Below, piece after piece: positions 32,247-38,991 of a stretch of 38,991 nt of DNA. Where the stretch lies: NCBI GenBank assembly GCA_016213085.1, contig JACRBU010000051.1, positions 1 to 38,991 on the forward strand, written 5' to 3'. Under the pieces are notes generated by a model. It was not told the origin of the DNA. It searched no databases and saw only the letters and a program-made list of their open reading frames with translations. A program made the translations under genes and the position numbers. Numbering within the stretch: position 1 is the stretch's first letter; each line of letters opens with the position of its first letter. Source of the stretch: Coriobacteriales bacterium (lineage in GTDB: Bacteria; Actinomycetota; Coriobacteriia; Anaerosomatales; JACRBU01).

Positions 32247-33416
32247 CTAGCCCTTGACGACACCGATCGGCCGAAGCTTGACCTTGGGCTCGACGAGATC
32301 GCGCTGCCAGCGCATCACGTCCTCGATGTCCTTGTAGGCTTCGGGAGCTTCTTCAGCGACGTCGCGCTTCTTCACCTTGAAGAGGCGCACGTCGCGCTCT
32401 TTGAGCTCGGTGATGACGTGCTCCACGCTGAGCCGGCGCTTCGCCTCGCCGCGCCCCATGACGCGCCCCGCCCCGTGGCTGCAGGACTCGAACGACTCCG
32501 GACTCGCGAGGCCGATGCCGACGTAGGACGCGGTGCCCATCGAACCGGGCACGGCGACCAGCCCGCGCGCCCGGACGGCTCCCTTCCGGTGGATGACGAC
32601 ATCGGCTCCGTAGTGGTGCTCGATGGACGCGTAGTTGTGGTGCACGTCGAACGCCTCGGTCGGCTCGATGCCGGGGAAGTGCCGGGTGATCGCGCGCTGG
32701 ATCTCTTCGGCCATGAACCGGCGGTTCTCGCGAGCGAATCGCAGACAGAAGTCCATGACCTCGAGGTATTCGGCGCCTTTCTCGCTGTCGATCGCAAGGT
32801 GCGCGAGCCCCCATTCGATCGGCACGTCGGAGCCGGTTCGGACGTTCTCCTCTTTGGCGACGGCGTTGTAGTGCGACCCCATCTGCTTTCCGAGATTGCG
32901 TGAGCCCGAGTGCACCATCGCCCAGACGATATCGTCGGTATCGACCTGGAGCTCGATGAAGTGGTTGCCGCTGCCCAGCGTGCCGACCTGGCGCTCGGCC
33001 CGCTCGATCTCCTGGACGAGCGCCGGGACGTCGGGAACCTCGCCGAAGAGGTCGGTGCGGCCCGCCTGGCTCGCGCGATGCCATTCGTGGCCCTGCGGCA
33101 CCGAGCGTTGGATGTCATTGAGGATCCGGTCGCGAACGTCCAGCATCTCCTTGAGCGGGACGTTCGTGCACCAGGTCCGGACCCCGCATCCGATGTCGAG
33201 GCCGACCGCGTGCGGGATCACGTGCCCGATGGCCGCCAGCACTCCGCCGATCGGCATGCCGTAGCCGACGTGCGCGTCGGCCATCATCGCGACGTGGTGA
33301 TGCGCGAAGGGCAGGTTGGCGAGGTGGCGTGTCTGCGCCATAGCCTGCTCGTCGGGCGGCTCACCCCAGACGTAGATCGGGATGGACTCCGTGTCGATGG
33401 TGGTGTACATGGTCAC
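32247..33416 (-). CDS. rtcB: RtcB-family RNA ligase
   Basis: 389 aa, the shorter RtcB form. RtcB joins RNA 2',3'-cyclic phosphate or 3'-phosphate ends to 5'-OH ends, using GTP and Mn2+, in RNA repair or tRNA splicing. Metal and catalytic residues are visible: D74 and C77 (GLDIGCG), H152 (GNHFIE), H169 (HSGSR), H259-H260 (DVHHNY), and the His guanylated in the reaction, H314 in SHGAGR. The start is GTG 33416 or ATG 33410; neither has a ribosome site, but TACAGT on the minus strand (33428-33423) is six bases before the GTG, which suits a leaderless transcript. It lies 36 bases downstream of ogt in the same direction. Confidence 0.88.
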   Translation of the reverse strand: MTMYTTIDTESIPIYVWGEPPDEQAMAQTRHLANLPFAHHHVAMMADAHVGYGMPIGGVLAAIGHVIPHAVGLDIGCGVRTWCTNVPLKEMLDVRDRILNDIQRSVPQGHEWHRASQAGRTDLFGEVPDVPALVQEIERAERQVGTLGSGNHFIELQVDTDDIVWAMVHSGSRNLGKQMGSHYNAVAKEENVRTGSDVPIEWGLAHLAIDSEKGAEYLEVMDFCLRFARENRRFMAEEIQRAITRHFPGIEPTEAFDVHHNYASIEHHYGADVVIHRKGAVRARGLVAVPGSMGTASYVGIGLASPESFESCSHGAGRVMGRGEAKRRLSVEHVITELKERDVRLFKVKKRDVAEEAPEAYKDIEDVMRWQRDLVEPKVKLRPIGVVKG

Positions 33417-33422
33417 AAGCCC

Positions 33423-33428
33423 ACTGTA
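33423..33428 (-). promoter_or_regulatory. Possible -10 element for a leaderless rtcB transcript
   Basis: TACAGT on the minus strand fits TANNNT and is exactly six bases from GTG 33416. The lack of any ribosome site before either candidate start supports it. No -35 element is clear. Confidence 0.3.
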
Positions 33429-33452
33429 CCCGCGGCTCGTGAGTGACGAGGG

Positions 33453-33971
33453 CTAGTCGCGCTTCTCCGCTTCCAGCAGCGCGCGCTTGCGATCGAGTCC
33501 CCAGCCGAATCCGCCGAGCCCGCCGTCGCTCCTCACGACGCGGTGACAGGGCACGACGATGGAGGCCGGATTGCGCCCGCAGGCGTTGCCGACCGCCCGC
33601 ACCGCGTTCGGCCGACCGGCGCGCGCGGCGACCTCGGCGTAGGTCGCCGTCTCACCCCGCGGGATGCGACGCAGCTCCTCCCACACGCGGACCTGGAACT
33701 CGGTCCCAACAAGATCGAGCGGCACGTCCGCCGAGTCCGCCTCGCCGTCGATGACGGCGACGATCTGTGCGAGAGCTCCGGACACCGCGGCGTCATCACG
33801 GAGGGTATCTGCCGAAGAGAACTCGGCGTGCAGAAGGTCCTCGGCATCCTTCCCGTCGAGGAAGAGCACGCAGCAGACGCCCTTGCCGGTCTGCCCGACC
33901 AGTACCGGGCCGAGACGCGAGTCGCCGATCGAGTAGCGGATGAGCAGCGGTTGTTCGGTGCGCCTGACCAT
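33453..33971 (-). CDS. ogt: Methylated-DNA--protein-cysteine methyltransferase
   Basis: 172 aa. It removes alkyl groups from O6-alkylguanine (and O4-alkylthymine) in DNA by transfer to its own cysteine, a suicide repair reaction. The active site PCHRV is at C142 in the block NPASIVVPCHRVVRSDGGLG, preceded by the DNA-binding helix segment YAEVAARAGRPNAVRAVGNA. Length matches Ogt rather than the larger Ada. ATG 33971 is chosen since the family homology begins right after it; the frame stays open 360 bases further into the divergent azlC gene. No ribosome site is evident, but CATAAT lies six bases upstream. It could be co-transcribed with rtcB. Confidence 0.9.
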   Translation of the reverse strand: MVRRTEQPLLIRYSIGDSRLGPVLVGQTGKGVCCVLFLDGKDAEDLLHAEFSSADTLRDDAAVSGALAQIVAVIDGEADSADVPLDLVGTEFQVRVWEELRRIPRGETATYAEVAARAGRPNAVRAVGNACGRNPASIVVPCHRVVRSDGGLGGFGWGLDRKRALLEAEKRD

Positions 33972-33977
33972 GACCGG

Positions 33978-33983
33978 ATTATG
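33978..33983 (-). promoter_or_regulatory. Possible -10 element for a leaderless ogt transcript
   Basis: CATAAT on the minus strand matches five of six bases of TATAAT and lies exactly six bases before ATG 33971. There is no ribosome site in the same interval. No convincing -35 hexamer is seen. Confidence 0.35.
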
Positions 33984-34077
33984 GCGGGCGCCCGCCTCGC
34001 GCGCCAGCGCCGCAGGACGCTTCGGCTTGCCGGTGTTAAGGTGTGCACCAGCCGCACCTCCTGAAAGGACACCGAAA

Positions 34078-34779
34078 GTGACCCGAAGTCGAGCGAGTTT
34101 CGCGCGGGGCGTTCGCGACATGATGCCGCTCGTGCCCGCCGGGGTCTCATTCGGGCTGGTCGTGGGTGCGGCCGTCACGCAGGTGGGCCTGGGACTCGCC
34201 GAGTCGGTGGGGATGTCGACGCTCGTGTATGGCGCGTCGGCACAGCTCGCGGCGACGGGGCTCTGGCGCGAGGGCGCGCCGCTTGTCGTCGTGGTGCTCA
34301 CCGCGCTCGTCATCAACAGCCGCTTCTTCATCTACAGCGCGTCGCTCGCTCCGGTCCTGAAGCCCGCGTCGTGGTACTCGGCGCTCGGGCTCGCGTACTT
34401 CGTGCGCGATGGCGCCTACGCCGCGACGGTCACGAAGGCGGTGCCCGATGCAGAGGTCGACGACGTCGCGTACTACCTGGGTGCGTCGACGTTCGACTGG
34501 GCGGTCTGGCTCGTCTCGACCACCGCGGGAGCCCTCGGCGCGGCGCTCATCCCGACGTCGTGGTCGCTCGACTTCGTCGTGCCGCTCGTCTTCGTCGCAC
34601 TGCTCGCCGGCGCCCTCGACTCCCGGCTCGCGGTCGAATCAGCGGTCGTCTCGGCAGTTTCGGCGTTCATCCTGATCCCGCTGCTTCCGATGCAGTCGGG
34701 ACTGCTCGTCGCGATCGTCGGCGGCATGGCGTGGGGAGCGGTGCGCGAGATGGCCCGGGGCCCGGAGGCGACTTCGTGA
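34078..34779 (+). CDS. azlC: Branched-chain amino acid exporter large subunit AzlC
   Basis: 233 aa membrane protein with the AzlC pattern: MMPLVPAGVSFGLVVG at the first helix, STLVYGASAQLAATGL, VINSRFFIYSASLAP and the YFVRDGAYA segment. With AzlD it forms a two-component exporter for branched-chain amino acids or analogues. GTG 34078 follows AAAGGA by eight bases; in-frame codons before it belong to the ogt gene region on the other strand. Its TGA overlaps the azlD GTG (GTGA), the standard arrangement for this pair. Confidence 0.88.
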   Translation: MTRSRASFARGVRDMMPLVPAGVSFGLVVGAAVTQVGLGLAESVGMSTLVYGASAQLAATGLWREGAPLVVVVLTALVINSRFFIYSASLAPVLKPASWYSALGLAYFVRDGAYAATVTKAVPDAEVDDVAYYLGASTFDWAVWLVSTTAGALGAALIPTSWSLDFVVPLVFVALLAGALDSRLAVESAVVSAVSAFILIPLLPMQSGLLVAIVGGMAWGAVREMARGPEATS

Positions 34780-35099
34780 CGCAGAGCTCGTTCTGGCTGG
34801 TCATCGCGCTGGCCGGGGTCGGAACGCTGCTCATGCGGGCGCTTCCGATGCTCGCCCACGGGCGGATCGCGCCTCGGCCGGCCCTCCAGCGCGTGCTTGC
34901 CTATGTGCCGGCGGCCTCGCTGGCAGCGCTCGTCGTGCCGGGGTCGCTCCTCGCTGCGGGCGGCGGCTACGAGATGCAGCCTGCCCGGGTGATCGCGATC
35001 TTCGTGGCGACTCTCGTCGCCGTGCGCTTCAAGAACGTCCTGCTGACGTTGGTCGTCGGCATGTCCGTGCTGTGGGTGGCCCAGGCGCTTCTGCCGTAG
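34776..35099 (+). CDS. azlD: Branched-chain amino acid exporter small subunit AzlD
   Basis: 107 aa with three to four transmembrane helices and the AzlD signature: GTLLMRALPML near the N-terminus, AYVPAASLAALVVP in the middle and VAVRFKNVLLTLVVGM near the end. It is the small partner of AzlC. The GTG start overlaps the azlC stop by three bases and GGAGG lies seven to eight bases upstream, so synthesis should be coupled. It converges on the DUF1905 gene with five bases between stops. Confidence 0.88.
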   Translation: MTQSSFWLVIALAGVGTLLMRALPMLAHGRIAPRPALQRVLAYVPAASLAALVVPGSLLAAGGGYEMQPARVIAIFVATLVAVRFKNVLLTLVVGMSVLWVAQALLP

Positions 35100-35104
35100 G
35101 GGCG

Positions 35105-35605
35105 CTACTTCAGGTCGTCAGCGAAGCGCTTCGCGGGGTCTTCGTACAGGTGCCTGCCTCGCCGAAGCACTCCGAGCGACTTCGCGAGTCGAGCCGCCCT
35201 CGTTGACTCCCGCTTCACCTCGTCGAGATAGAAGATGAACTCCTTCTGGTGCGAGGGCGGGATCCTGTCCCAGGTTCGCCTGGCGCCGGCGTCGCCTTCG
35301 AGCGCTCGCGCGAGGTCGTCCGGGACGTCCAGGTCGAGGATCGGCTCGCTCAGGACTTCGAACTCGAGCCGGACCTCGCGCTCGGAGTCGATCCCGTGCG
35401 CCTCTCGCATCTGACGGTTCAGCGTGATCTCGTGCATGCCGTCTCTGGAGGGGTTTGCCGTGGCCTTGAACGGCTTGCCGTCGAGCGTTCCCCGAATCCA
35501 GACGCGCTTGCCCGTTCCGCCGAGCAGCTCGTTCGGGATAAAGAGGAAGTACCAGCCCTTTCGGGGGCTGGTGACGTGTGCATTGTAGGAGATCGATCGC
35601 GCCAT
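35105..35605 (-). CDS. DUF1905 / YdeI-type protein
   Basis: 166 aa, cytoplasmic. Residues ~1-95 match the DUF1905 beta-barrel (WYFLFIPNELLGG, then VWIRGTLDGKPFKATANPSRDG and ITLNRQMREAHG). Residues ~100-166 match the helical YdeI C-terminal module (ALEGDAGARRTWDRIPPSHQKEFIFYLDEVKRESTRAARL contains its core). This two-part layout is common; its biochemical role is unknown. GGAAGGGG lies about seven bases before the ATG. It is the second YdeI-related gene in the window but is not a close copy of the one at 8300. Confidence 0.8.
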   Translation of the reverse strand: MARSISYNAHVTSPRKGWYFLFIPNELLGGTGKRVWIRGTLDGKPFKATANPSRDGMHEITLNRQMREAHGIDSEREVRLEFEVLSEPILDLDVPDDLARALEGDAGARRTWDRIPPSHQKEFIFYLDEVKRESTRAARLAKSLGVLRRGRHLYEDPAKRFADDLK

Positions 35606-35721
35606 CGCGCGCCCCTTCCGGTGCCTGGTGTTTCGGTACCCATGGGGGCGGTCAGGATGTCGGTGCCGGATGGTACGCTGCCGGTGCTGGACCGGACCGC
35701 AACGGGAATGTCGGCGAGGGG

Positions 35722-38700
35722 GTGTCGAGTATCAGGCGTATCGGCGTTCACGACATCCGAATTCGGTCGCTGGCCGCTCTGATGTGCGCCCTGTGGCTCG
35801 TCGCGCTCCTGCCTGCGGTTCCTCCCGCCGCTTCCGCGGCCAGCGGGGACACGGCACCGCCGGTCGCGCATGTAGCCGTGCCCTACTACTCGTCCTCGGC
35901 GTCCGTGAGCAGTCGTTTCCCCGTATCGTGGAGCGCCGCCGACACGTCGGGCATCGCCTCATACACGCTCGACTACAAGGACGGCTACCGAGGCGCATGG
36001 CGTCGCTGGAAGACCGCGACGCGTTCGACACGGGCGGTGTTTGCCGGTGCCGCCGGGCACACGTACTGGTTCAGGGTGTTCGCACTCGATGGTGCCGGCA
36101 ACCAGAGCGCGTGGTCGCGACCGGACGTGATCACGGTCCCGTATGACGATCGCTCGGCCCGGGTGCGCTATCGCGGCGCGTGGACTCGGTACTCGAGCGG
36201 CGCCGCGTTCGGACGGGCGACCCGGCGCAGTTCGGCTCGCGGGAGCACCGCCTCGCTCTCGTTCGTCGGCCAGAAGGTCGCCGTGATCTGCGGCAAGTCG
36301 CCCAAGAGCGGGCGCTTCGCCGTCTACCTCGACGGTTCGCCGAGGCCCGCACGGATCGTCGACACGAGGTCGCCCACCAGCAGGGCGCGACAGGTCGTGT
36401 ACAACGGGACGTTCAAGCGGTACGGGAACCACCGGATCACCGTCAAGGTGCTCGCGACTCCCGGCCGCCCCCGAGTCGACGTGGACGCGATCGCGGTCGT
36501 CAGACCGGACAGGATCAGCCCGCCCGCGCCGGTGGTCACGCTTGCAGGGGGGGCATCGCACACGCGCGCCCGCGCGGCAGGCCTCGCGGTGAACGCGAGT
36601 GACAACATCGCCGTCGCCGCCTACCAGACTTCGCATTCGGCCTCGTTCTCGGATTCTCGCTGGAGGAGCTACGTTCCGGAATCGTCGATCACGCTGAGAC
36701 CGGGGGAGGGTACCAGGCGCGTCTACGTGCGCGTGCGCGACGAGGCCGGGAATGTGTCGGCCGCGTCGTCTGACTCTCTGGTTGTCGACACTACGCGTCC
36801 CTCGGTGATCGAGCGATCGCTGCCCGAGACCGTCCCGGCTGGCGAGTCCCGGCCAGCCGTGGTCGAGATACGCGATCGGGCTCCTGTATCAGCGCGCCTT
36901 GCCTGGACCGAGCCGGGTGAGCCATCGGAGTCCTCGACGCCGATGACGCCGCGAGGCGGAGGCGTCTTCTCCGCTGACCTCCCGCCCCACGACGCTGGCG
37001 TGCGGATCTCGTACCGCGTGGTGGCCAGCGATGCCGCGGGGAATACCGGCGTCCTCGACCGGCCTGCGGAGGAGCCTGACACCGCGTGGACGCACCCCTC
37101 CGAACTGCCAACGGCACCGGCGGGGCTCGTTGCCACCGCCGCCGACAGGCGGGTCGAGCTTTCCTGGGACGGCGAGCTCGCCGTCGACGAGTCCTTCGAG
37201 GTCTGGCGTGCTTCGAGTTCCCGCGAGTCGTGGGAGCACCTCGGGGGAACTCAGATGCGGGAGTTCGTTGACACGACGCCGCACAATTCGCACACGTATC
37301 GCTACACGGTCTCCGTCAGAAGGGGCGCCACCCACGGGCCTCGTTCTGCCGCAGCGTCCGCCACGCTCGAGGCGTTCAGCGGTCGATGCGCCATCCCCTT
37401 GGACACGAGCGCTCGTGGCTGGGGGATCACTGACGACATCGATGGCGCCGTGCTTCCCGTGCGCGTTCCGCAAGAGGCGCTCTCCGGTTGCCAGAAGCCC
37501 AACCTCTCGGACCTCGCGTTCTACGACTCGTCGGGAAAGCGGCTCGACTGCAGCGCACGACTTGTCACTCGCAACGCCGGCACCCGGGCGGTCGCCTACC
37601 AGATGTCGAACAAGCTCCTGACCCACAGGGACGGCGAAGGTGAGTGGACGTACCTGACGTACAGCAAGGTGCGCCAGCTCGAGGGTATCGCGCAGCCGAG
37701 CGGAGCCGCCGCGATCGTGAGGTACAACCGCCTGACCGGGGAGCACGAGGAACGGGTCTTCGATCAGGCAACGACGGACAACCACGGTGGCTACACGATC
37801 TGGTTCGACTCAGAAGGCCGCCTGAACGCCGTCGGGGGCGCACACCACCAGCCGACCGAGCACTATCGGGCGAGGACCCCCTACGGTATCGACCTGCGGC
37901 TGGTCGACGCCCACATCAGCGACGCAGGAGGCGGAGTCGGTTTCCCGCGGACCCACGGCGTCTCGACGTACCCCGTGTTCGTTCCGGGCTCGTCGGGTTC
38001 GGCATACGGCGTGTTGCGCATGACCGGGACGCTCACGAGACCCGCCTACTCACTGGCGTGGCACTACTTCGATGGCGAGCGGTGGGCTCGCCCGGTGACC
38101 ATCGCCGAGATGATCAGCCCCACCGGGCGCATACACGCGCCCACATACGACAACTTCGTGATCAGCGCCTCCGACGGAACCGCGTACGCCTTCGCTCACC
38201 GTTTCGAGGTCACTCCCGCGTACCGCGGCATCAACGGCTTCGTGATGTGCACATCAAACCCTGAGACTGCGACGCCGTCCTTCACCACCGCCGACGCGGC
38301 CCGCACTCCGGTCGGTCTCCCGGCGAACCAGAACACGATGACCAAGCTTGGCTCCTATTCGCTGAGCGACAACACGCGACTGCTTCGGATCGGCCGAGAC
38401 GACCAAGGCGCCGTCTACGCTGGGGTGCTCTCGGTGGCAGGATCGCGCGCGGGCAGGGTCGACATCTACCGAGTCAAGGCGGGAGAGGCTCCGAGACGCA
38501 CCGGCACGCTCAACACCCGTTTCGCCGGGGCGCCAACCAACGGCGGCCCTCTTTCGGTGACGTTTACCGTGGTAGGCGGTCGGATGGTCGCGTTGTACGA
38601 CGGGACCTCCTTCGGCGCGAACGCGAGCGGTGGCGTCTGGATGGCCACCTCGCAGGACTGGGGGGCTTCGTGGTCCCCATTCGTGCGCGCGATCCCCGCG

Positions 38701-38991
38701 GAAGCGAGACCATCGTGGCTTCCGGCGCTGCCCGCCCAAGACATGGGCGGCGAACAGCTCTCCTGGCCCCTGCCGATCGCCTATCAGAACGGCGGCGCCT
38801 CATCGGACGGGGACGTGACGGCTCGGCTCGCCGAGCTCACTCAGGAGGGCTCGACCCACGTCGTGCTCTCGCCGGGGCTGGAAGTCTGGGTGCTGCTCAG
38901 GGGAGTCGACGTCAGCGGTGACGCCGAGAACCAGTACATCACGGTCGAGTACGGCGACAGGTATGCCGATCCGCCCGAGCATCCCGAGGAC
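35722..38991 (+). CDS. Large secreted beta-rich surface protein (3' truncated by window)
   Basis: The frame is open for 1090 codons to the window edge, so the protein is larger than what is seen. A signal peptide with a basic n-region (RRIGVHDIRIR) and hydrophobic core ends near PAASAA (~residue 40). A fibronectin-III-like module follows (~50-135, SWSAADTSGIASYTLDYK to FALDGAGNQSAWS), then a carbohydrate-binding-like beta-sandwich (~143-260, ending VDVDAIAVV). Two more Ig/Fn3-like modules lie to ~550 (DEAGNVSAAS, SDAAGNTGV), then a region to the end with no recognised motif. GTG 35722 is favoured because it gives the basic n-region; ATG 35782 lacks a ribosome site. Function unknown; likely adhesion or polysaccharide contact. 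Confidence 0.75.
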   Translation, partial: MSSIRRIGVHDIRIRSLAALMCALWLVALLPAVPPAASAASGDTAPPVAHVAVPYYSSSASVSSRFPVSWSAADTSGIASYTLDYKDGYRGAWRRWKTATRSTRAVFAGAAGHTYWFRVFALDGAGNQSAWSRPDVITVPYDDRSARVRYRGAWTRYSSGAAFGRATRRSSARGSTASLSFVGQKVAVICGKSPKSGRFAVYLDGSPRPARIVDTRSPTSRARQVVYNGTFKRYGNHRITVKVLATPGRPRVDVDAIAVVRPDRISPPAPVVTLAGGASHTRARAAGLAVNASDNIAVAAYQTSHSASFSDSRWRSYVPESSITLRPGEGTRRVYVRVRDEAGNVSAASSDSLVVDTTRPSVIERSLPETVPAGESRPAVVEIRDRAPVSARLAWTEPGEPSESSTPMTPRGGGVFSADLPPHDAGVRISYRVVASDAAGNTGVLDRPAEEPDTAWTHPSELPTAPAGLVATAADRRVELSWDGELAVDESFEVWRASSSRESWEHLGGTQMREFVDTTPHNSHTYRYTVSVRRGATHGPRSAAASATLEAFSGRCAIPLDTSARGWGITDDIDGAVLPVRVPQEALSGCQKPNLSDLAFYDSSGKRLDCSARLVTRNAGTRAVAYQMSNKLLTHRDGEGEWTYLTYSKVRQLEGIAQPSGAAAIVRYNRLTGEHEERVFDQATTDNHGGYTIWFDSEGRLNAVGGAHHQPTEHYRARTPYGIDLRLVDAHISDAGGGVGFPRTHGVSTYPVFVPGSSGSAYGVLRMTGTLTRPAYSLAWHYFDGERWARPVTIAEMISPTGRIHAPTYDNFVISASDGTAYAFAHRFEVTPAYRGINGFVMCTSNPETATPSFTTADAARTPVGLPANQNTMTKLGSYSLSDNTRLLRIGRDDQGAVYAGVLSVAGSRAGRVDIYRVKAGEAPRRTGTLNTRFAGAPTNGGPLSVTFTVVGGRMVALYDGTSFGANASGGVWMATSQDWGASWSPFVRAIPAEARPSWLPALPAQDMGGEQLSWPLPIAYQNGGASSDGDVTARLAELTQEGSTHVVLSPGLEVWVLLRGVDVSGDAENQYITVEYGDRYADPPEHPED

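Noticed and set aside
1-38991. tRNA, rRNA, CRISPR array, insertion sequence or prophage
   Set aside because: I scanned for repeated spacers, transposase or integrase motifs and conserved RNA blocks and saw none. A tRNA could still be missed by eye, so a covariance-model scan would be decisive.

Overview
The window is GC-rich DNA with densely packed genes, many GTG starts and several ATGA-type overlaps. Gene content points to a Gram-positive, probably anaerobic actinobacterium: a lipoteichoic-acid-synthase-type enzyme, a PASTA lipoprotein, a Ni-Fe carbon monoxide dehydrogenase and a short-form ThiC. A Coriobacteriia-like lineage is my inference, not something the sequence proves. I see no rRNA, tRNA, CRISPR array, transposase, phage gene or replication origin.

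Layout. Positions 1-6900 hold envelope and secreted functions: the end of an unknown protein, an LtaS-like sulfatase-fold enzyme translationally coupled to a hotdog thioesterase, a secreted family 26 glycoside hydrolase, a dihaem cytochrome c peroxidase/MauG-like protein, a PASTA lipoprotein and a protein with two NTF2-like domains. Positions 6886-10772 hold small uncharacterised genes, a YdeI-family protein, an orphan membrane cytochrome b and an RlmA-type rRNA methyltransferase. At 10773 a perfect 11-bp inverted repeat covers the start region of an AAA ATPase/DUF4143 gene.

Positions 12177-16996 form a complete regulatory unit: promoter, TPP riboswitch, intrinsic terminator, then thiM-thiE-thiC-thiL-thiD. 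It makes the pyrimidine moiety, salvages the thiazole, couples the two and phosphorylates the product to TPP. No thiazole synthesis genes are present here.

Positions 17069-25888 carry three related membrane GGDEF-EAL proteins around an orphan cooS. The first two have a CHASE4 sensor and substitutions in the EAL metal site. The third has lost the sensor but keeps the metal-site residues. All three keep GGDEF.

Positions 25891-35605 are a mixed housekeeping and stress segment: ferritin-like protein, DUF72, alpha/beta hydrolase, HdeD-like protein, a divergent PEP-synthase-like enzyme coupled to a DUF998 membrane protein, a VOC protein, ogt-rtcB, azlC-azlD and a DUF1905/YdeI protein. From 35722 a large secreted beta-rich protein runs off the window end. 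The only gene-free stretch over 300 bases (12084-12398) holds the thi promoter, riboswitch and terminator; I see nothing in its first 93 bases.
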